From Microbacterium maritypicum (GTDB taxonomy: Bacteria; Actinomycetota; Actinomycetes; Actinomycetales; Microbacteriaceae), in NCBI RefSeq assembly GCF_008868125.1, contig NZ_WAAQ01000001.1, positions 1,116,001-1,180,000 of the forward strand: 64,000 nucleotides of DNA. The letters run 5' to 3'. The notes under the pieces are model-generated. The model ran no database searches and was not told the DNA's origin. It saw only the letters and a program-made list of their open reading frames with translations. Made by a program: the position numbers and the translations under genes. This document shows, piece by piece, positions 42,470-51,591 of this stretch. Every line of letters starts with the position of its first letter. Positions within the stretch are counted from its first letter, which is position 1.

Positions 42470-43172
42470 CGCGCACCAGGCGCCCGTCGGCGGTCTCGTC
42501 GTCTGCGAGGAGCAGGGCCGCCAACCGCCCGGCCTCGGCGACCTGCGCCGCGCGGATCGGGCCGGGGTCGCGGCCGATCATCTGCGCGTGCAGCAGGGGC
42601 CAGGCCGGGTCGAGGTCTCGCGCGTGGGCGTCGCGACAGGCGAGGCAGGCCGAGGCGCCGGGTACCACCAGCGGCCCGACGGTCACGCGGCCGGGTTCGA
42701 AAGATACCGGCAGGTGCGGGATGTCCTCGCGCAGGAACCGGGCGAACTGCAGCGCGGCGGCAGCGCCGTTGACGAGCACGACGCCCACGCCGGGCCGACG
42801 GCCGACCTCGACGAGGGCGATGCCTTCGTCGGCGAGCGCCTCGCGCATGCGGTACTCGCTGCGCCCGTCGGCGATCCCGATGCTCTCGACCCAGGCGGAT
42901 CGTGGCGGGGCGGCGTCGTCGAGCAACAGCGGATCGAGGCGGGCGAGGAGCGTGCGCGCCGCCTCCCGCGGCGCGCCAGCCGCGTGTGCGATCACGTCGA
43001 ACGCCCCGCGCCGGAAACCGGAGCGCAGTCTGCTGAGCAGCGGCTCGACCCATGCATCGTCAGCAGCGATGCGCAGTCCGGCTTCGTCGCCGAGCTGGAG
43101 CGTGTGCGCGTCGCGCCAGAGCAGAGGCGAGCTCGGGTGCAGACGCGTGAGGAGCGGAGGAGTCAGCGGCAT
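42306..43172 (-). CDS. TOMM cyclodehydratase-like (ocin-ThiF-like) protein, orphan
   Basis: A 288-residue protein with a predicted winged-helix/RRE-like N-terminal region, a Rossmann-like middle (GVGVVLVN), and the zinc-binding hallmark of TOMM E1-like proteins: VVPGASACLACRD followed by HEECRCRAPW near the C-terminus. These proteins bind RiPP leader peptides and partner a YcaO cyclodehydratase; none is present in this window. ATG 43172 has GGAGAG before it. Similar orphans may exist in mycobacteria near Rv3196 (from memory, uncertain). The last 164 bp overlap uvrD2. Confidence 0.75.
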   Translation of the reverse strand: MPLTPPLLTRLHPSSPLLWRDAHTLQLGDEAGLRIAADDAWVEPLLSRLRSGFRRGAFDVIAHAAGAPREAARTLLARLDPLLLDDAAPPRSAWVESIGIADGRSEYRMREALADEGIALVEVGRRPGVGVVLVNGAAAALQFARFLREDIPHLPVSFEPGRVTVGPLVVPGASACLACRDAHARDLDPAWPLLHAQMIGRDPGPIRAAQVAEAGRLAALLLADDETADGRLVRVSADGSLEWRSVSFHEECRCRAPWSPSQRGTETGNAHPAPLISTTTAPAFARRA

Positions 43173-43308
43173 CTCTCCGATTGTGGTGAGGATGCGGTCG
43201 GTGCGGGGCCGGAACCGGGCATCCGTGGACAACTTCTCCGTGCTCGTCGAACGGGGCAGGAGCGGTGCGGGCGTCCGCGGAATCCGCGGCCCGCCCGCAC
43301 CTTCGCGC

Positions 43309-44718
43309 TCAGACCGGCCTGTCGCCCTCCGGGGCGGCGTCGCCGTCTTCGTCCGCATCGTTCGTCGAGTCCTCGGCGGGAGCGTCCTCCGAGAAGTCGT
43401 CACCGTCGAGCAGGCGGGCGAGGGCCTCGTCGAACTCGTCGGCGGCCGGCTGCTCGCCGCGCTCGGCAGCCTGCAGGCGAGCGACGAGCGCACTCGGGTC
43501 GTCGATGTCCTCGGCGGTCGGCATGAGGTCCGGGTAGTCCCACAGGGAGTCTCGCCCGCTGATGCCGACGGCATCCGTCACCGTCTGCCACATGGCCGAG
43601 GCCTCGCGCATGCGCCGTGGACGGAGCTTGAGGCCCACGAGGGCACCGAGAGCGTCCTCGGCGGGTCCGCCGACCGCGCGCCGGCGCCGGGCGGCTTCCG
43701 CGATGCGCGCGCCGTCGGGAAGACGAGAGGTCGCCTGGGCGGTCACGACGTCGACCCAGCCGTCGATCGTGGCGATGAGGTTCTCGAGGCGGGTGAGCGC
43801 CTCGCGCTGGGCGTCGCTCTGCACGGGCAGGAGCGCACCGCCCTCGATCGCCGCGCGCAGTTCTTCGGGGTTCGAGGGATCGAGGCGGCTGGCGACGTCT
43901 TCGAGCGCGTCCACGTCGACCGTGACTCCGCGAGCGAAGTCGGTGATCTGCGCCATCACGTGCAGGTGCAGCCACTTCGCGTGCCGGTACAGACGCGCGT
44001 AGGCGAGCTCGCGGGTAGCGAGGTAGAGCGCGATCTGGTCTTCGGGGATCTCGAGGCCTTCGCCGAAGGCCGTGAGGTTCTGCGGGATGATCGCCGCGGT
44101 GCCTGCGGGCAGCACCGGGATGCCGACGTCACCGCCGGAGACGACTTCGAGAGAGAGGTTGCCGAGCACCTGTCCGAACTGCGCGGCGAACACCGAGCCG
44201 CCCAGGCCCCGCATCAGCCGGCCTGCGCCCTGAACCACGCCGCGCATCTCTTCGGGCACCTGCGTGTCCAGCGCCGAGGTCAGCGCGTCAGCGATGCTCG
44301 TCGACACGGGATCGGCGATCTCCTTCCACACCGGAAGGGTCTTCTCCACCCACTCGCCCCTGGTCATCGCGGTCGGGGTCTCGGAGAGCTCCGAGATGGT
44401 CGTCGCCTCGCCGAGCCACAGGTTCGCGAGCGCGAAGGAATCGGCGAGCGAGATGCGCGATCCGTCGGTCACGCCCTGTCCGTCGCGGTTGGCGATGAAA
44501 AGAGCCTGACGCAGCGCGTTCTCCCAGGGGTCGCCGCCGAAGGCGCCCTGCAGCTGCGACATGATCGTCTGCATCATCGCGGGGTCGAGTGTGAAGCCGT
44601 CCATCCCCTCGAAGGCGCCCCGCAGCGCCTCGGGATCGATGTCGCCGCCGCTCTGGTTCGAGAGCATCTTCCGCAGGAACTCCTGGAAGTCCTCGGGTGT
44701 CGGGTCGTTGTCTGCCAT
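43309..44718 (-). CDS. DUF2342 family putative zinc-dependent metalloprotease
   Basis: A 469-residue protein of the actinobacterial DUF2342 family (mycobacterial relative Rv3195, from memory). The region TRELAYARLYRHAKWLHLHV (about 215-235) corresponds to the conserved metal-binding helix of the family; no classic HExxH is present. N-terminal residues 1-40 are acidic and helical, and the C-terminal 60 residues are Asp/Glu-rich. Divergent from the Lon-like protease gene, with 118 bp between. The catalytic activity is inferred from family annotation only. Confidence 0.85.
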   Translation of the reverse strand: MADNDPTPEDFQEFLRKMLSNQSGGDIDPEALRGAFEGMDGFTLDPAMMQTIMSQLQGAFGGDPWENALRQALFIANRDGQGVTDGSRISLADSFALANLWLGEATTISELSETPTAMTRGEWVEKTLPVWKEIADPVSTSIADALTSALDTQVPEEMRGVVQGAGRLMRGLGGSVFAAQFGQVLGNLSLEVVSGGDVGIPVLPAGTAAIIPQNLTAFGEGLEIPEDQIALYLATRELAYARLYRHAKWLHLHVMAQITDFARGVTVDVDALEDVASRLDPSNPEELRAAIEGGALLPVQSDAQREALTRLENLIATIDGWVDVVTAQATSRLPDGARIAEAARRRRAVGGPAEDALGALVGLKLRPRRMREASAMWQTVTDAVGISGRDSLWDYPDLMPTAEDIDDPSALVARLQAAERGEQPAADEFDEALARLLDGDDFSEDAPAEDSTNDADEDGDAAPEGDRPV

Positions 44719-44836
44719 GTCGCTCGCCCTCTCAGCACTTCTGTTGCCGTGGCATCTACGCTAGTCACAGGTTTCTGCGCGCGAACCCGATGCGGGCAGA
44801 TCGGTGTACGCCGCTCGCGAACGACGGAGGAATGCA

Positions 44837-45928
44837 GTGGATCGAACGCGGTCTGGGAAGCTCGGACTCGGAGTCTGGGCGCTGATCGTCGCGCTCCTCG
44901 CGCTGGTCGTGCTGACGTTCCTTCCGTCGCCCTACGTGATCCAGCGACCGGGGCCGGTGTACGACACCCTCGGCACCGCGAAGGGTGCTGACGGCGAGCA
45001 GGTGCCGCTGATCAGCGTCGAGGGCGCCGAGACGTTCGAGACCGCGGGGACTCTGGACCTCACGACGGTGCAGGTCGTGGGTAACCGCGAGCGCACACCC
45101 AGCTGGTTCGAGCTCGCCCTGGCGTGGATGGATTCGTCCAAGGCGGTCGTCCCCCTCGACTCGGTGTTCCCCCAGGGGGTGACGAGCGAGCAGCGCGACG
45201 AGCGCAACGCCACGCTGATGGTCGACTCCCAGCACGAGGCGACAGCGGCCGCGTTGAACGAGCTCGGATACGACACCGGCGCCGAGGTCGTCGTGGTCGA
45301 GGCCGTGGCGGATTCCCCGGCCGACGGCATCCTCGAAGCCGATGACGTCATCACCGCGATCGACGGCACTCCGGTCTCCTCGGCCACGCAGCTGCGGGAG
45401 GCGATCCAGGCCGCGGCGGGAGCGCCGGTGCAGCTCACCGTGTTGCGCGGCGGCGCCGAGCGGACCGTGGAGGTCACCCCGGAGAAGCACACCGAGGGCG
45501 ACGCGACCGCATGGCTCATCGGCATCACGCTGCGCACCGACTACGACTTCGAGATCGACGTCACGATCCAGCTCGACAACGTCGGCGGCCCCAGCGCCGG
45601 GATGATGTTCGCGCTCGGGATCATCGACACGCTGACCGAGGGGGAGCTCAACGGCGGGAAGGACATCGCCGGCACCGGAACCATCGACGCGGCGGGCACG
45701 GTCGGTCCGATCGGCGGCATCCGTCAGAAGCTCTACGGCGCGCGAGATGCGGGGGCCGACTACTTCCTGGCTCCCGCGGCGAACTGCGACGAGGTCGTCG
45801 GACATGTGCCGGACGGACTGCAGGTCATCCGCACGGCGACGCTCGAGGAGTCGCTCGCCGCCCTCGAGGTCATCGCGGACGACGGCGACGTCTCGGCGCT
45901 CCCGACCTGCGACCTCGCAGGCAGCTGA
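44837..45928 (+). CDS. Lon-like membrane protease with PDZ domain (YlbL-like)
   Basis: A 363-residue secreted-side protease anchored by one N-terminal helix (about 9-29). A PDZ domain (about 150-225, with ADGILEADDVITAIDG) precedes a Lon-type Ser-Lys proteolytic domain: catalytic Ser in NVGGPSAGMMFALG and Lys in GIRQKLYGA. GTG 44837 is preferred because it has GGAGG six bases upstream; an in-frame GTG also lies at 44804. Substrates unknown. It is followed by the UPF0182 gene in the same direction. Confidence 0.92.
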   Translation: MDRTRSGKLGLGVWALIVALLALVVLTFLPSPYVIQRPGPVYDTLGTAKGADGEQVPLISVEGAETFETAGTLDLTTVQVVGNRERTPSWFELALAWMDSSKAVVPLDSVFPQGVTSEQRDERNATLMVDSQHEATAAALNELGYDTGAEVVVVEAVADSPADGILEADDVITAIDGTPVSSATQLREAIQAAAGAPVQLTVLRGGAERTVEVTPEKHTEGDATAWLIGITLRTDYDFEIDVTIQLDNVGGPSAGMMFALGIIDTLTEGELNGGKDIAGTGTIDAAGTVGPIGGIRQKLYGARDAGADYFLAPAANCDEVVGHVPDGLQVIRTATLEESLAALEVIADDGDVSALPTCDLAGS

Positions 45929-45991
45929 GCGCAGACGTCACCGTGACCGCGCTGTGATCGGGATGACAGCCTGCGCACAGTGAGCGATGCC

Positions 45992-45997
45992 TAGGAT
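45992..45997 (+). promoter_or_regulatory. -10 box of the UPF0182 gene
   Basis: TAGGAT, then GGTGGG and the GTG at 46004. Confidence 0.5.
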
Positions 45998-46003
45998 GGT
46001 GGG

Positions 46004-48916
46004 GTGACCTCCTCGCCTTCAGCTCCGAATCCGGCCACGCCTCGAACCTCACGACGCATTCTCGGCATCTCCCTGGTGATCATCGCCGCCTTGATCGCGG
46101 TGTTCTTCGTGTTCGCCTCCCTCTACACCGAATTCCTCTGGTTCGACCAGGTGGGCTTCACCGGCGTCCTCACGACGCAGTGGATCGCCACGGCGGTGAT
46201 GTTCGTGGTGGGCTTCCTCGGGATGGCCGTTCCGCTGTTCGTCGTCATCCAGCTCGCCTACCGGCTGCGTCCGGTCTACGTGCGGCTCAGCTCGCAGCTG
46301 GACCGGTACCAGGAGGTCATCGAGCCGCTGCGTCGCCTGGCGATGTGGGGCATGCCCATCTTCTTCGGACTATTCGCCGGCTTCGCGGCCGCGGGGCAGT
46401 GGAAGACGGTCTGGCTCTGGATCAACGGTGTGGCCACCTCGGACGTCGACCCGCAGTTCGGCATCGACACCGGCTTCTACATGTTCGCGATGCCGTTCTA
46501 CACGATCCTGCTCGCGTTCGTCTCCGCCGTGCTCCTGCTCTCGCTCCTGGTCACGGCCCTCGTGTCGTACCTCTACGGCTCGGTGCGCATCGGTCAGGGT
46601 GAGCTGCGCATCTCGAAGCCCGCGCGCATCCAGCTCGCGGTCATCGCCGGTCTCTACCTGCTCGTGCAGGCGGCGAGCCTCTGGCTCGACCAGTACAAAA
46701 CGCTCGTCGAGCCCGACGATCGCATCACGGGTGCGGCGTACACGGGCGTGAACGCGACGATCCCCGGTCTCGCCATCCTCGCGATCATCGCCGCTGTCGT
46801 GGCGATCCTCTTCTTCGTCACGGCCGTCATCGGCCGCTGGCGCTTCCCGCTGGCCGCGACCGCGCTGCTCATCGTGGCCTCGCTCGTCGTCGGCGTCGGA
46901 TACCCGTGGGTGGTCACCACCTTCCAGGTGAAGCCGAACCAGAACGCCTACCAGGCCGAGTACTACCAGCGGAACATCGACGGCACGAAGGAGGCGTACG
47001 GGGTCGCAGACCTCGAGACCACGCCCTTCGCCGCCAAGACCGACGCCGAGGCGGGTCAGCTGCGCGCGGATGCGGAGACCACCGCCTCCACCCGCATCAT
47101 GGACCCGAAGGTCATCCCGCCGACGGTGCGTCAGCTCGAGCAGTACCGCGGGTACTACCAGTTCCAGAAGACGATGGACGTCGACCGGTACGAGATCGAC
47201 GGGAAGATGCAGGACACCGTGGTGTCGGTGCGCGACCTCGACATGTCGGGCCTGGGCGACGGTGACAACTGGAACAACCGCGTCGCGGTGTACACCCACG
47301 GCTACGGCCTCGTCGCCGCCGCGGGCAACCAGCGCACCACCGACGGCGAGCCGGTGTTCCTCGAGCGCGGTATCCCCACTTCGGGATTCCTGTCCGACCG
47401 GGAGAACTTCGAGCCGCGCGTCTACTTCGGTGAGAACTCGCCCGAGTACTCGATCGTCGGCGCTCCCGAGGGCTCGGAGCCCGCAGAGATCGACTACCCG
47501 CGCGGCAAGGACGGCTCGAGCGAGACGAAGACCACGTTCGACGGCGACGGCGGCCCGAAGGTCGGCGACACGTTCACCAAGCTCCTCTACGCGCTGAAGT
47601 TCCAGTCGGAGCAGATCCTGTTCTCGAACCTCGTGAACGAGGACTCGCAGATCCTGTACGACCGCGACCCCAAGACGCGCGTGCAGAAGGTGGCACCGTA
47701 CCTCGAGCTCGACAGCGACCCCTACCCGAGTGTGGTGGACGGCCGCATTGTCTGGATCGTCGACGGCTACACGACGAGCCAGACCTACCCGTACTCGACG
47801 AGCGTGAGCCTGTCCGACGCCATCGCCGACTCCAACATCCCCTCGCCGACCCTCGCGATCGACGACATCAACTACATCCGCAACTCCGTCAAGGCGACGG
47901 TCGATGCCTATGACGGTTCGGTGAAGCTGTACGCGTGGGACGACGAGGACCCGGTGCTCAAGAGCTGGCAGAAGGTCTACCCGTCGACGGTGAAGCCGAT
48001 CAGCGAGATGTCGGGGGAGCTCATGAGCCATGTGCGCTACCCGACCGACCTGTTCAAGGTGCAGCGCGACATCCTCGGCGTGTATCACGTCGACAAGGCC
48101 GGATCGTTCGCGCAGCAGGACAACCGCTGGCAGACGCCCAACGACCCCCGCAGCGAATCGATGCTGCAGCCGCCGTACTACCTGACCATGCAGATGCCGG
48201 GTCAGGACTCTCCCCGGTTCTCGATGTTCTCGACGTTCATCCCGAACTCGCAGGGAGCGGGCGGAAGCCGCGACGTGCTGATGGGCTACCTCGCGGTGGA
48301 TTCGGATGCCGGCTCGGAGAAGGGCGTGAAGGCGGAGGGCTACGGCCAGCTGCGCATGCTCGAGATCGACACCGACACCACGGTCCCCGGTCCCGGTCAG
48401 GTGCAGAACACCTACAACTCGGACACTTCGGTCGTGCCTCAGCTCAACCTGCTCCAGCAGGGGGAGTCCGAGGTCATCTACGGCAACCTGCTGACGCTGC
48501 CCGTCGGTGGCGGTCTGCTCTACGTGCAGCCCGTCTACGTGCAGTCGTCCGAGGGAACGCAGCTGCCGCGTCTGCAGAAGGTGCTGGTCGCCTTCGGTGA
48601 TCGCGTCGCCTTCGAGAACACCCTGACCGAGGCGCTCGACACCCTCTTCGGCGGTGACTCCGGTGCCACCGGCGGTGACGACACGGTCGAACCGGATCCG
48701 AACGCCGAGGTGCCCGACACCGGCGAGGTGCCGACGACCGAGCCCACGCAGCCGACGGGAGCCGAGGCTGAGGCCCTGGCTGCCGCTCAGACCGCGCTGC
48801 TCGACCGTGAGGCCGCGCTGAAGGCCGGAGACCTCGCGAAGTTCGCCGAGGCCGACGAGCGCCTCACCGCGGCGGTCCAGAAGCTGATCGAGCTGGACTC
48901 CGCAGCGGGCAACTGA
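46004..48916 (+). CDS. UPF0182 family large membrane protein
   Basis: A 970-residue protein: seven transmembrane helices in the first 310 residues (including LWFDQVGFTGVLTTQW, diagnostic for UPF0182/COG1615), then a long extracytoplasmic domain of about 550 residues and a Pro/Thr/Ala-rich acidic C-terminal region. Function unknown. In mycobacteria the homologue (Rv3193c) lies next to the Lon-like protease gene as here. A strong terminator follows. Confidence 0.93.
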   Translation: MTSSPSAPNPATPRTSRRILGISLVIIAALIAVFFVFASLYTEFLWFDQVGFTGVLTTQWIATAVMFVVGFLGMAVPLFVVIQLAYRLRPVYVRLSSQLDRYQEVIEPLRRLAMWGMPIFFGLFAGFAAAGQWKTVWLWINGVATSDVDPQFGIDTGFYMFAMPFYTILLAFVSAVLLLSLLVTALVSYLYGSVRIGQGELRISKPARIQLAVIAGLYLLVQAASLWLDQYKTLVEPDDRITGAAYTGVNATIPGLAILAIIAAVVAILFFVTAVIGRWRFPLAATALLIVASLVVGVGYPWVVTTFQVKPNQNAYQAEYYQRNIDGTKEAYGVADLETTPFAAKTDAEAGQLRADAETTASTRIMDPKVIPPTVRQLEQYRGYYQFQKTMDVDRYEIDGKMQDTVVSVRDLDMSGLGDGDNWNNRVAVYTHGYGLVAAAGNQRTTDGEPVFLERGIPTSGFLSDRENFEPRVYFGENSPEYSIVGAPEGSEPAEIDYPRGKDGSSETKTTFDGDGGPKVGDTFTKLLYALKFQSEQILFSNLVNEDSQILYDRDPKTRVQKVAPYLELDSDPYPSVVDGRIVWIVDGYTTSQTYPYSTSVSLSDAIADSNIPSPTLAIDDINYIRNSVKATVDAYDGSVKLYAWDDEDPVLKSWQKVYPSTVKPISEMSGELMSHVRYPTDLFKVQRDILGVYHVDKAGSFAQQDNRWQTPNDPRSESMLQPPYYLTMQMPGQDSPRFSMFSTFIPNSQGAGGSRDVLMGYLAVDSDAGSEKGVKAEGYGQLRMLEIDTDTTVPGPGQVQNTYNSDTSVVPQLNLLQQGESEVIYGNLLTLPVGGGLLYVQPVYVQSSEGTQLPRLQKVLVAFGDRVAFENTLTEALDTLFGGDSGATGGDDTVEPDPNAEVPDTGEVPTTEPTQPTGAEAEALAAAQTALLDREAALKAGDLAKFAEADERLTAAVQKLIELDSAAGN

Positions 48917-48931
48917 TCCGCAGCACCGAAC

Positions 48932-48963
48932 AGAATGGGCGCCCCCGAGGGGGCGCCCATTCT
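48932..48963 (+). terminator. Intrinsic terminator after UPF0182 gene
   Basis: AGAATGGGCGCCCCC pairs with GGGGGCGCCCATTCT around a two-base centre (the terminal C-G pairs will open to form the loop). Confidence 0.85.
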
Positions 48964-49106
48964 CGTATCGTGGTGACGCCCGGCATCGTCCGGGCAAAGC
49001 GAAAGGTTCTCTGGCTTGGGTTTCTTCGTCCGTGAGCTTGACGCTTCGGCTGGGAGCCGGGGCGAGAATCGATCAAACCGACGATCGCGGGGGCGATACT
49101 TGAAGC

Positions 49107-49940
49107 ATGGTGTCCTTCCGAGATCCTGAAAGTCAGCTCGGCGCAACAGGACGTGGATCGACCTGGTCGCGGGCTGAACGTGATCTGCTCGACACTCTCG
49201 CGGTCGTTCACGCCGAGGCATCGATGGTTGGCTGGGACTTCTCGCGCCTCGATGAGCGTTGGTCGGTTGATGAGCCTTGGTGGGATTTCGAGGACGATTG
49301 TCTCGAAGCGATGCGTGCGACCCGCCAGGGCATTCTCGATCTGGGAACCGGCGGAGGCGAGAGGCTTTCGTCTCTCGTCGGCTCGCTTCACGAGCCACCA
49401 GCTCCCTTGCCTCAGATTTTCGCTACGGAGGGGTGGGCGCCCAACATCGCCGTCGCGCGAAGGTCCCTTGCGCCATGGTCCATCCCCGTCGTGGAATATG
49501 ACTCAGACGCCGGGGATGTCCTACCGTTTGCTGAGCGGAGTCTCGGTTTGGTGATGGCTCGGCATGAGAGCTACGAAGCCGCCGAAGTCGCACGAGTCCT
49601 CGCGCCTGGCGGCCGATTCCTCACGCAACAAGTCGATGGCTACGATGCTCCCGAGATCCACAACTGGTTCGGAGACGACTTTCGGTACCCGGGCGTCACC
49701 GCAGATGCCTACGCCCTGCATCTGCGGGATGCCGGAATGCGAATCGACCACGTCGACGAATGGTCGGGGCAAATGCGCTTCGCTGACGCGACCGCCCTCG
49801 TTACATACCTTGCTCTCGTGCCATGGGACGCTCCGGACTTCTCCGTTGAAGCTCACGCGCAACGCCTCTTGGACCTCGAAGCCTCGGCGCCCATCGTCGT
49901 GACTCAGCGTAGGTTCCGGATCTACGCCACCGTCGAATAG
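49107..49940 (+). CDS. Class I SAM-dependent methyltransferase (possible acquired gene)
   Basis: A 277-residue methyltransferase with SAM motif I ILDLGTGGGE, acidic motif near VEYDSDAGDVLPF, and post-motif VLAPGGRFLTQQVDG. Its base composition is lower than its neighbours (sampled 60-bp blocks about 57-62% GC against about 73% in the UPF0182 gene), and it lies in a patch with a recombinase relic, so horizontal acquisition is plausible. Substrate unknown. No homologue recognised by name. Confidence 0.82.
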   Translation: MVSFRDPESQLGATGRGSTWSRAERDLLDTLAVVHAEASMVGWDFSRLDERWSVDEPWWDFEDDCLEAMRATRQGILDLGTGGGERLSSLVGSLHEPPAPLPQIFATEGWAPNIAVARRSLAPWSIPVVEYDSDAGDVLPFAERSLGLVMARHESYEAAEVARVLAPGGRFLTQQVDGYDAPEIHNWFGDDFRYPGVTADAYALHLRDAGMRIDHVDEWSGQMRFADATALVTYLALVPWDAPDFSVEAHAQRLLDLEASAPIVVTQRRFRIYATVE

Positions 49941-50101
49941 GACGGCCGGAAGCCATCGCGACCTGAGGAATCACAACGAGCTCGAGTGGCGGCCGACATC
50001 AAGGATGTTGAAGGGCTGCTCAAGAGCGCCACGGACTCGTGTTGGGGGAGTGCATCGCGCCCTCCCCTCACGGGACGCGGCGAGGTGAGCCAAGAGAGTC
50101 T

Positions 50102-50506
50102 TCATGCCGAGGCGCTTGGTTTCGTGGGACTCCGTGTGATTCGACACACGGTCGTAATGCTGACGTCACGCGCCTTCGCGATGTCTGTCACGCTCTCATC
50201 GGAGTCTCGAAGATTCTGGGCACGTTGTGCGGTCGGGTTGTCAGCCTTCTTCGGTCGCCTCCAAAACGTCCCTGAGCACGGGCTGCCTCAAGGCCGGCCA
50301 TCGTTCGCTCCCTGATGAACGATCGCTCCAGCTCAGCGAAGATCGCGCGCATCTGGAGCATCGTCTTTTTGGTCGGCGTCGGCGGGTCCGTCGCTCGTGC
50401 TGCGAATGTGGATACCCCGATAAGTGAGGTCCGCGGTGATAGATGCGAAGTGTGCTGTCGCGCGTCCGATGCGGTCGAGCTTGTAGACCGTGATGATATG
50501 CGCGGC
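50102..50506 (-). pseudogene. Serine recombinase (resolvase/invertase) relic
   Basis: On the minus strand three frames together encode a resolvase C-terminal two-thirds. VYKLDRIGRATAHF is in one frame up to an A5 run at 50366-50370; MLQMRAIFAELERSFIRER and GLEAARAQGRFGG are in the next; a further one-base loss near 50257 leads to RPKKADNPTAQRAQNL and the helix-turn-helix SVTDIAKARDVSITTVCRI, ending at TGA 50102-50104. The N-terminal catalytic serine region is absent; an in-frame TGA lies at 50507-50509. The gene is certainly non-functional. Confidence 0.88.
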
Positions 50507-50516
50507 TCAAAAGGAC

Positions 50517-50550
50517 AAGGCCCCGAGATCGTGATGATCTCGGGGCCTTT
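50517..50550 (-). terminator. Intrinsic terminator of tRNA-fMet
   Basis: AAGGCCCCGAGATC pairs with GATCTCGGGGCCTT around GTGAT. On the minus strand it is followed by GTCCTTTT. Confidence 0.82.
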
Positions 50551-50554
50551 CTTG

Positions 50555-50628
50555 TTGCGGGGACAGGATTTGAACCTGCGACCTCCGGGTTATGAGCCCG
50601 GCGAGCTACCGAACTGCTCCACCCCGCG
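50555..50628 (-). tRNA. Initiator tRNA-fMet (CAT)
   Basis: A 74-nt cloverleaf on the minus strand with CAT anticodon in loop CTCATAA. Two initiator features are visible: the C1-A72 mismatch at the acceptor end (CGCGGGG against CCCCGCA) and the GGG:CCC pairs of the anticodon stem (CCGGG/CCCGG). The T-arm is GCAGG-TTCAAAT-CCTGT. The CCA end is not encoded. Confidence 0.97.
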
Positions 50629-50723
50629 GCACAAGAAGTAACTTATCACGGATTCCGAAGGCGGGCGAATCCTGGGGGCCTCCGGGCGACGTCCCGGGCG
50701 TGTCGATGCGAGAGGATGGAGAC

Positions 50724-51554
50724 ATGTCCGAGACCGCAGCCGTCCCCGTCGCCGTGTGCCAGTTCGCGCCGACCGCCTCCCGAGCCGAGAACCGGGAGCG
50801 GATCGCCGCGCTGACGGCCGACGCCGCCGGGCGGGGGGCGAAGCTGATCGTGTTCCCTGAGTACTCGAGTTACTTCGTCGACCCCATGGACGAGAGCCTG
50901 GCTGCCAATGCGGAGGACCTCGACGGGGAGTTCGTCGAGACCCTGAGGGCACTGGCCGCCGAGTACGCCGTCGTGATCGTCGCGGGTCTGGCCGAACGGG
51001 CGACCGACGGGCATCGAGTGCGCAACACCGTGGTGGCCGTGCGGGGTGACCGCGTCCTCGCCGTGTACCGCAAGCAGCACCTGTACGACGCGTTCGGCCA
51101 GACCGAGTCCGACTGGGTGGAGCCGGGTGAGGTGGGGGAGGCCGCGACTTTCGAGCTGGGGGGCCTGCGTTTCGGGCTCATGACCTGTTATGACCTCCGC
51201 TTCCCTGAAGTGGCCCGTTCCCTGGTCGATGCGCAGGCCGATGCCCTGGTCGTGCCGGCCGAGTGGGTCAGGGGGCCGCTCAAGGAACACCACTGGACGA
51301 CGCTGCTCGCCGCTCGTGCGATCGAGAACACCGTCTACGTGGTCGCGGCAGACCATCCGACCCCGATCGGGGTGGGACACTCGCAGATCGTCGATCCCCA
51401 GGGCGTCGTACTCGCCGGAGTGGGAACCGCTCCCGGGATCGCCGTCGCGGTGGTCGAGAGGGAGCCGATCGAGCGCGTGCGGATCACGAACCCGTCGCTG
51501 CGCGTGCGGCGGTACTCCGTCACTCCTCGTGAGGTCGTGGCCCCCGAAGCCTAG
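50724..51554 (+). CDS. Carbon-nitrogen hydrolase (nitrilase superfamily)
   Basis: A 276-residue amidase/deaminated-glutathione-amidase-like enzyme. The Glu-Lys-Cys triad is visible in FPEYSSYF, YRKQHLYDAF and MTCYDLRFPE. The close FGQTESDW and NTVYVVAADH motifs fit the Nit1/omega-amidase-like branch. ATG 50724 is chosen; an in-frame ATG lies 18 bp upstream. It converges with an aminotransferase gene, and the pair could act in deamination or repair of the same metabolite. The exact substrate is open. Confidence 0.92.
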   Translation: MSETAAVPVAVCQFAPTASRAENRERIAALTADAAGRGAKLIVFPEYSSYFVDPMDESLAANAEDLDGEFVETLRALAAEYAVVIVAGLAERATDGHRVRNTVVAVRGDRVLAVYRKQHLYDAFGQTESDWVEPGEVGEAATFELGGLRFGLMTCYDLRFPEVARSLVDAQADALVVPAEWVRGPLKEHHWTTLLAARAIENTVYVVAADHPTPIGVGHSQIVDPQGVVLAGVGTAPGIAVAVVEREPIERVRITNPSLRVRRYSVTPREVVAPEA

Positions 51555-51591
51555 GCGCGAACCGGGCCCGGGGCAGGCACAGCAGGTGCGG

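Noticed and set aside
49986..50315. Plus-strand open frame of 109 codons near the tRNA
   Set aside because: It lies largely antisense to the recombinase relic, whose protein similarity is clear on the minus strand. It has no ribosome-binding site or recognisable domain.
48965..50554. Duplicated tRNA-fMet 3' end as att site of an integrated island
   Set aside because: No second copy of the tRNA 3' sequence was seen at the left side of the patch.
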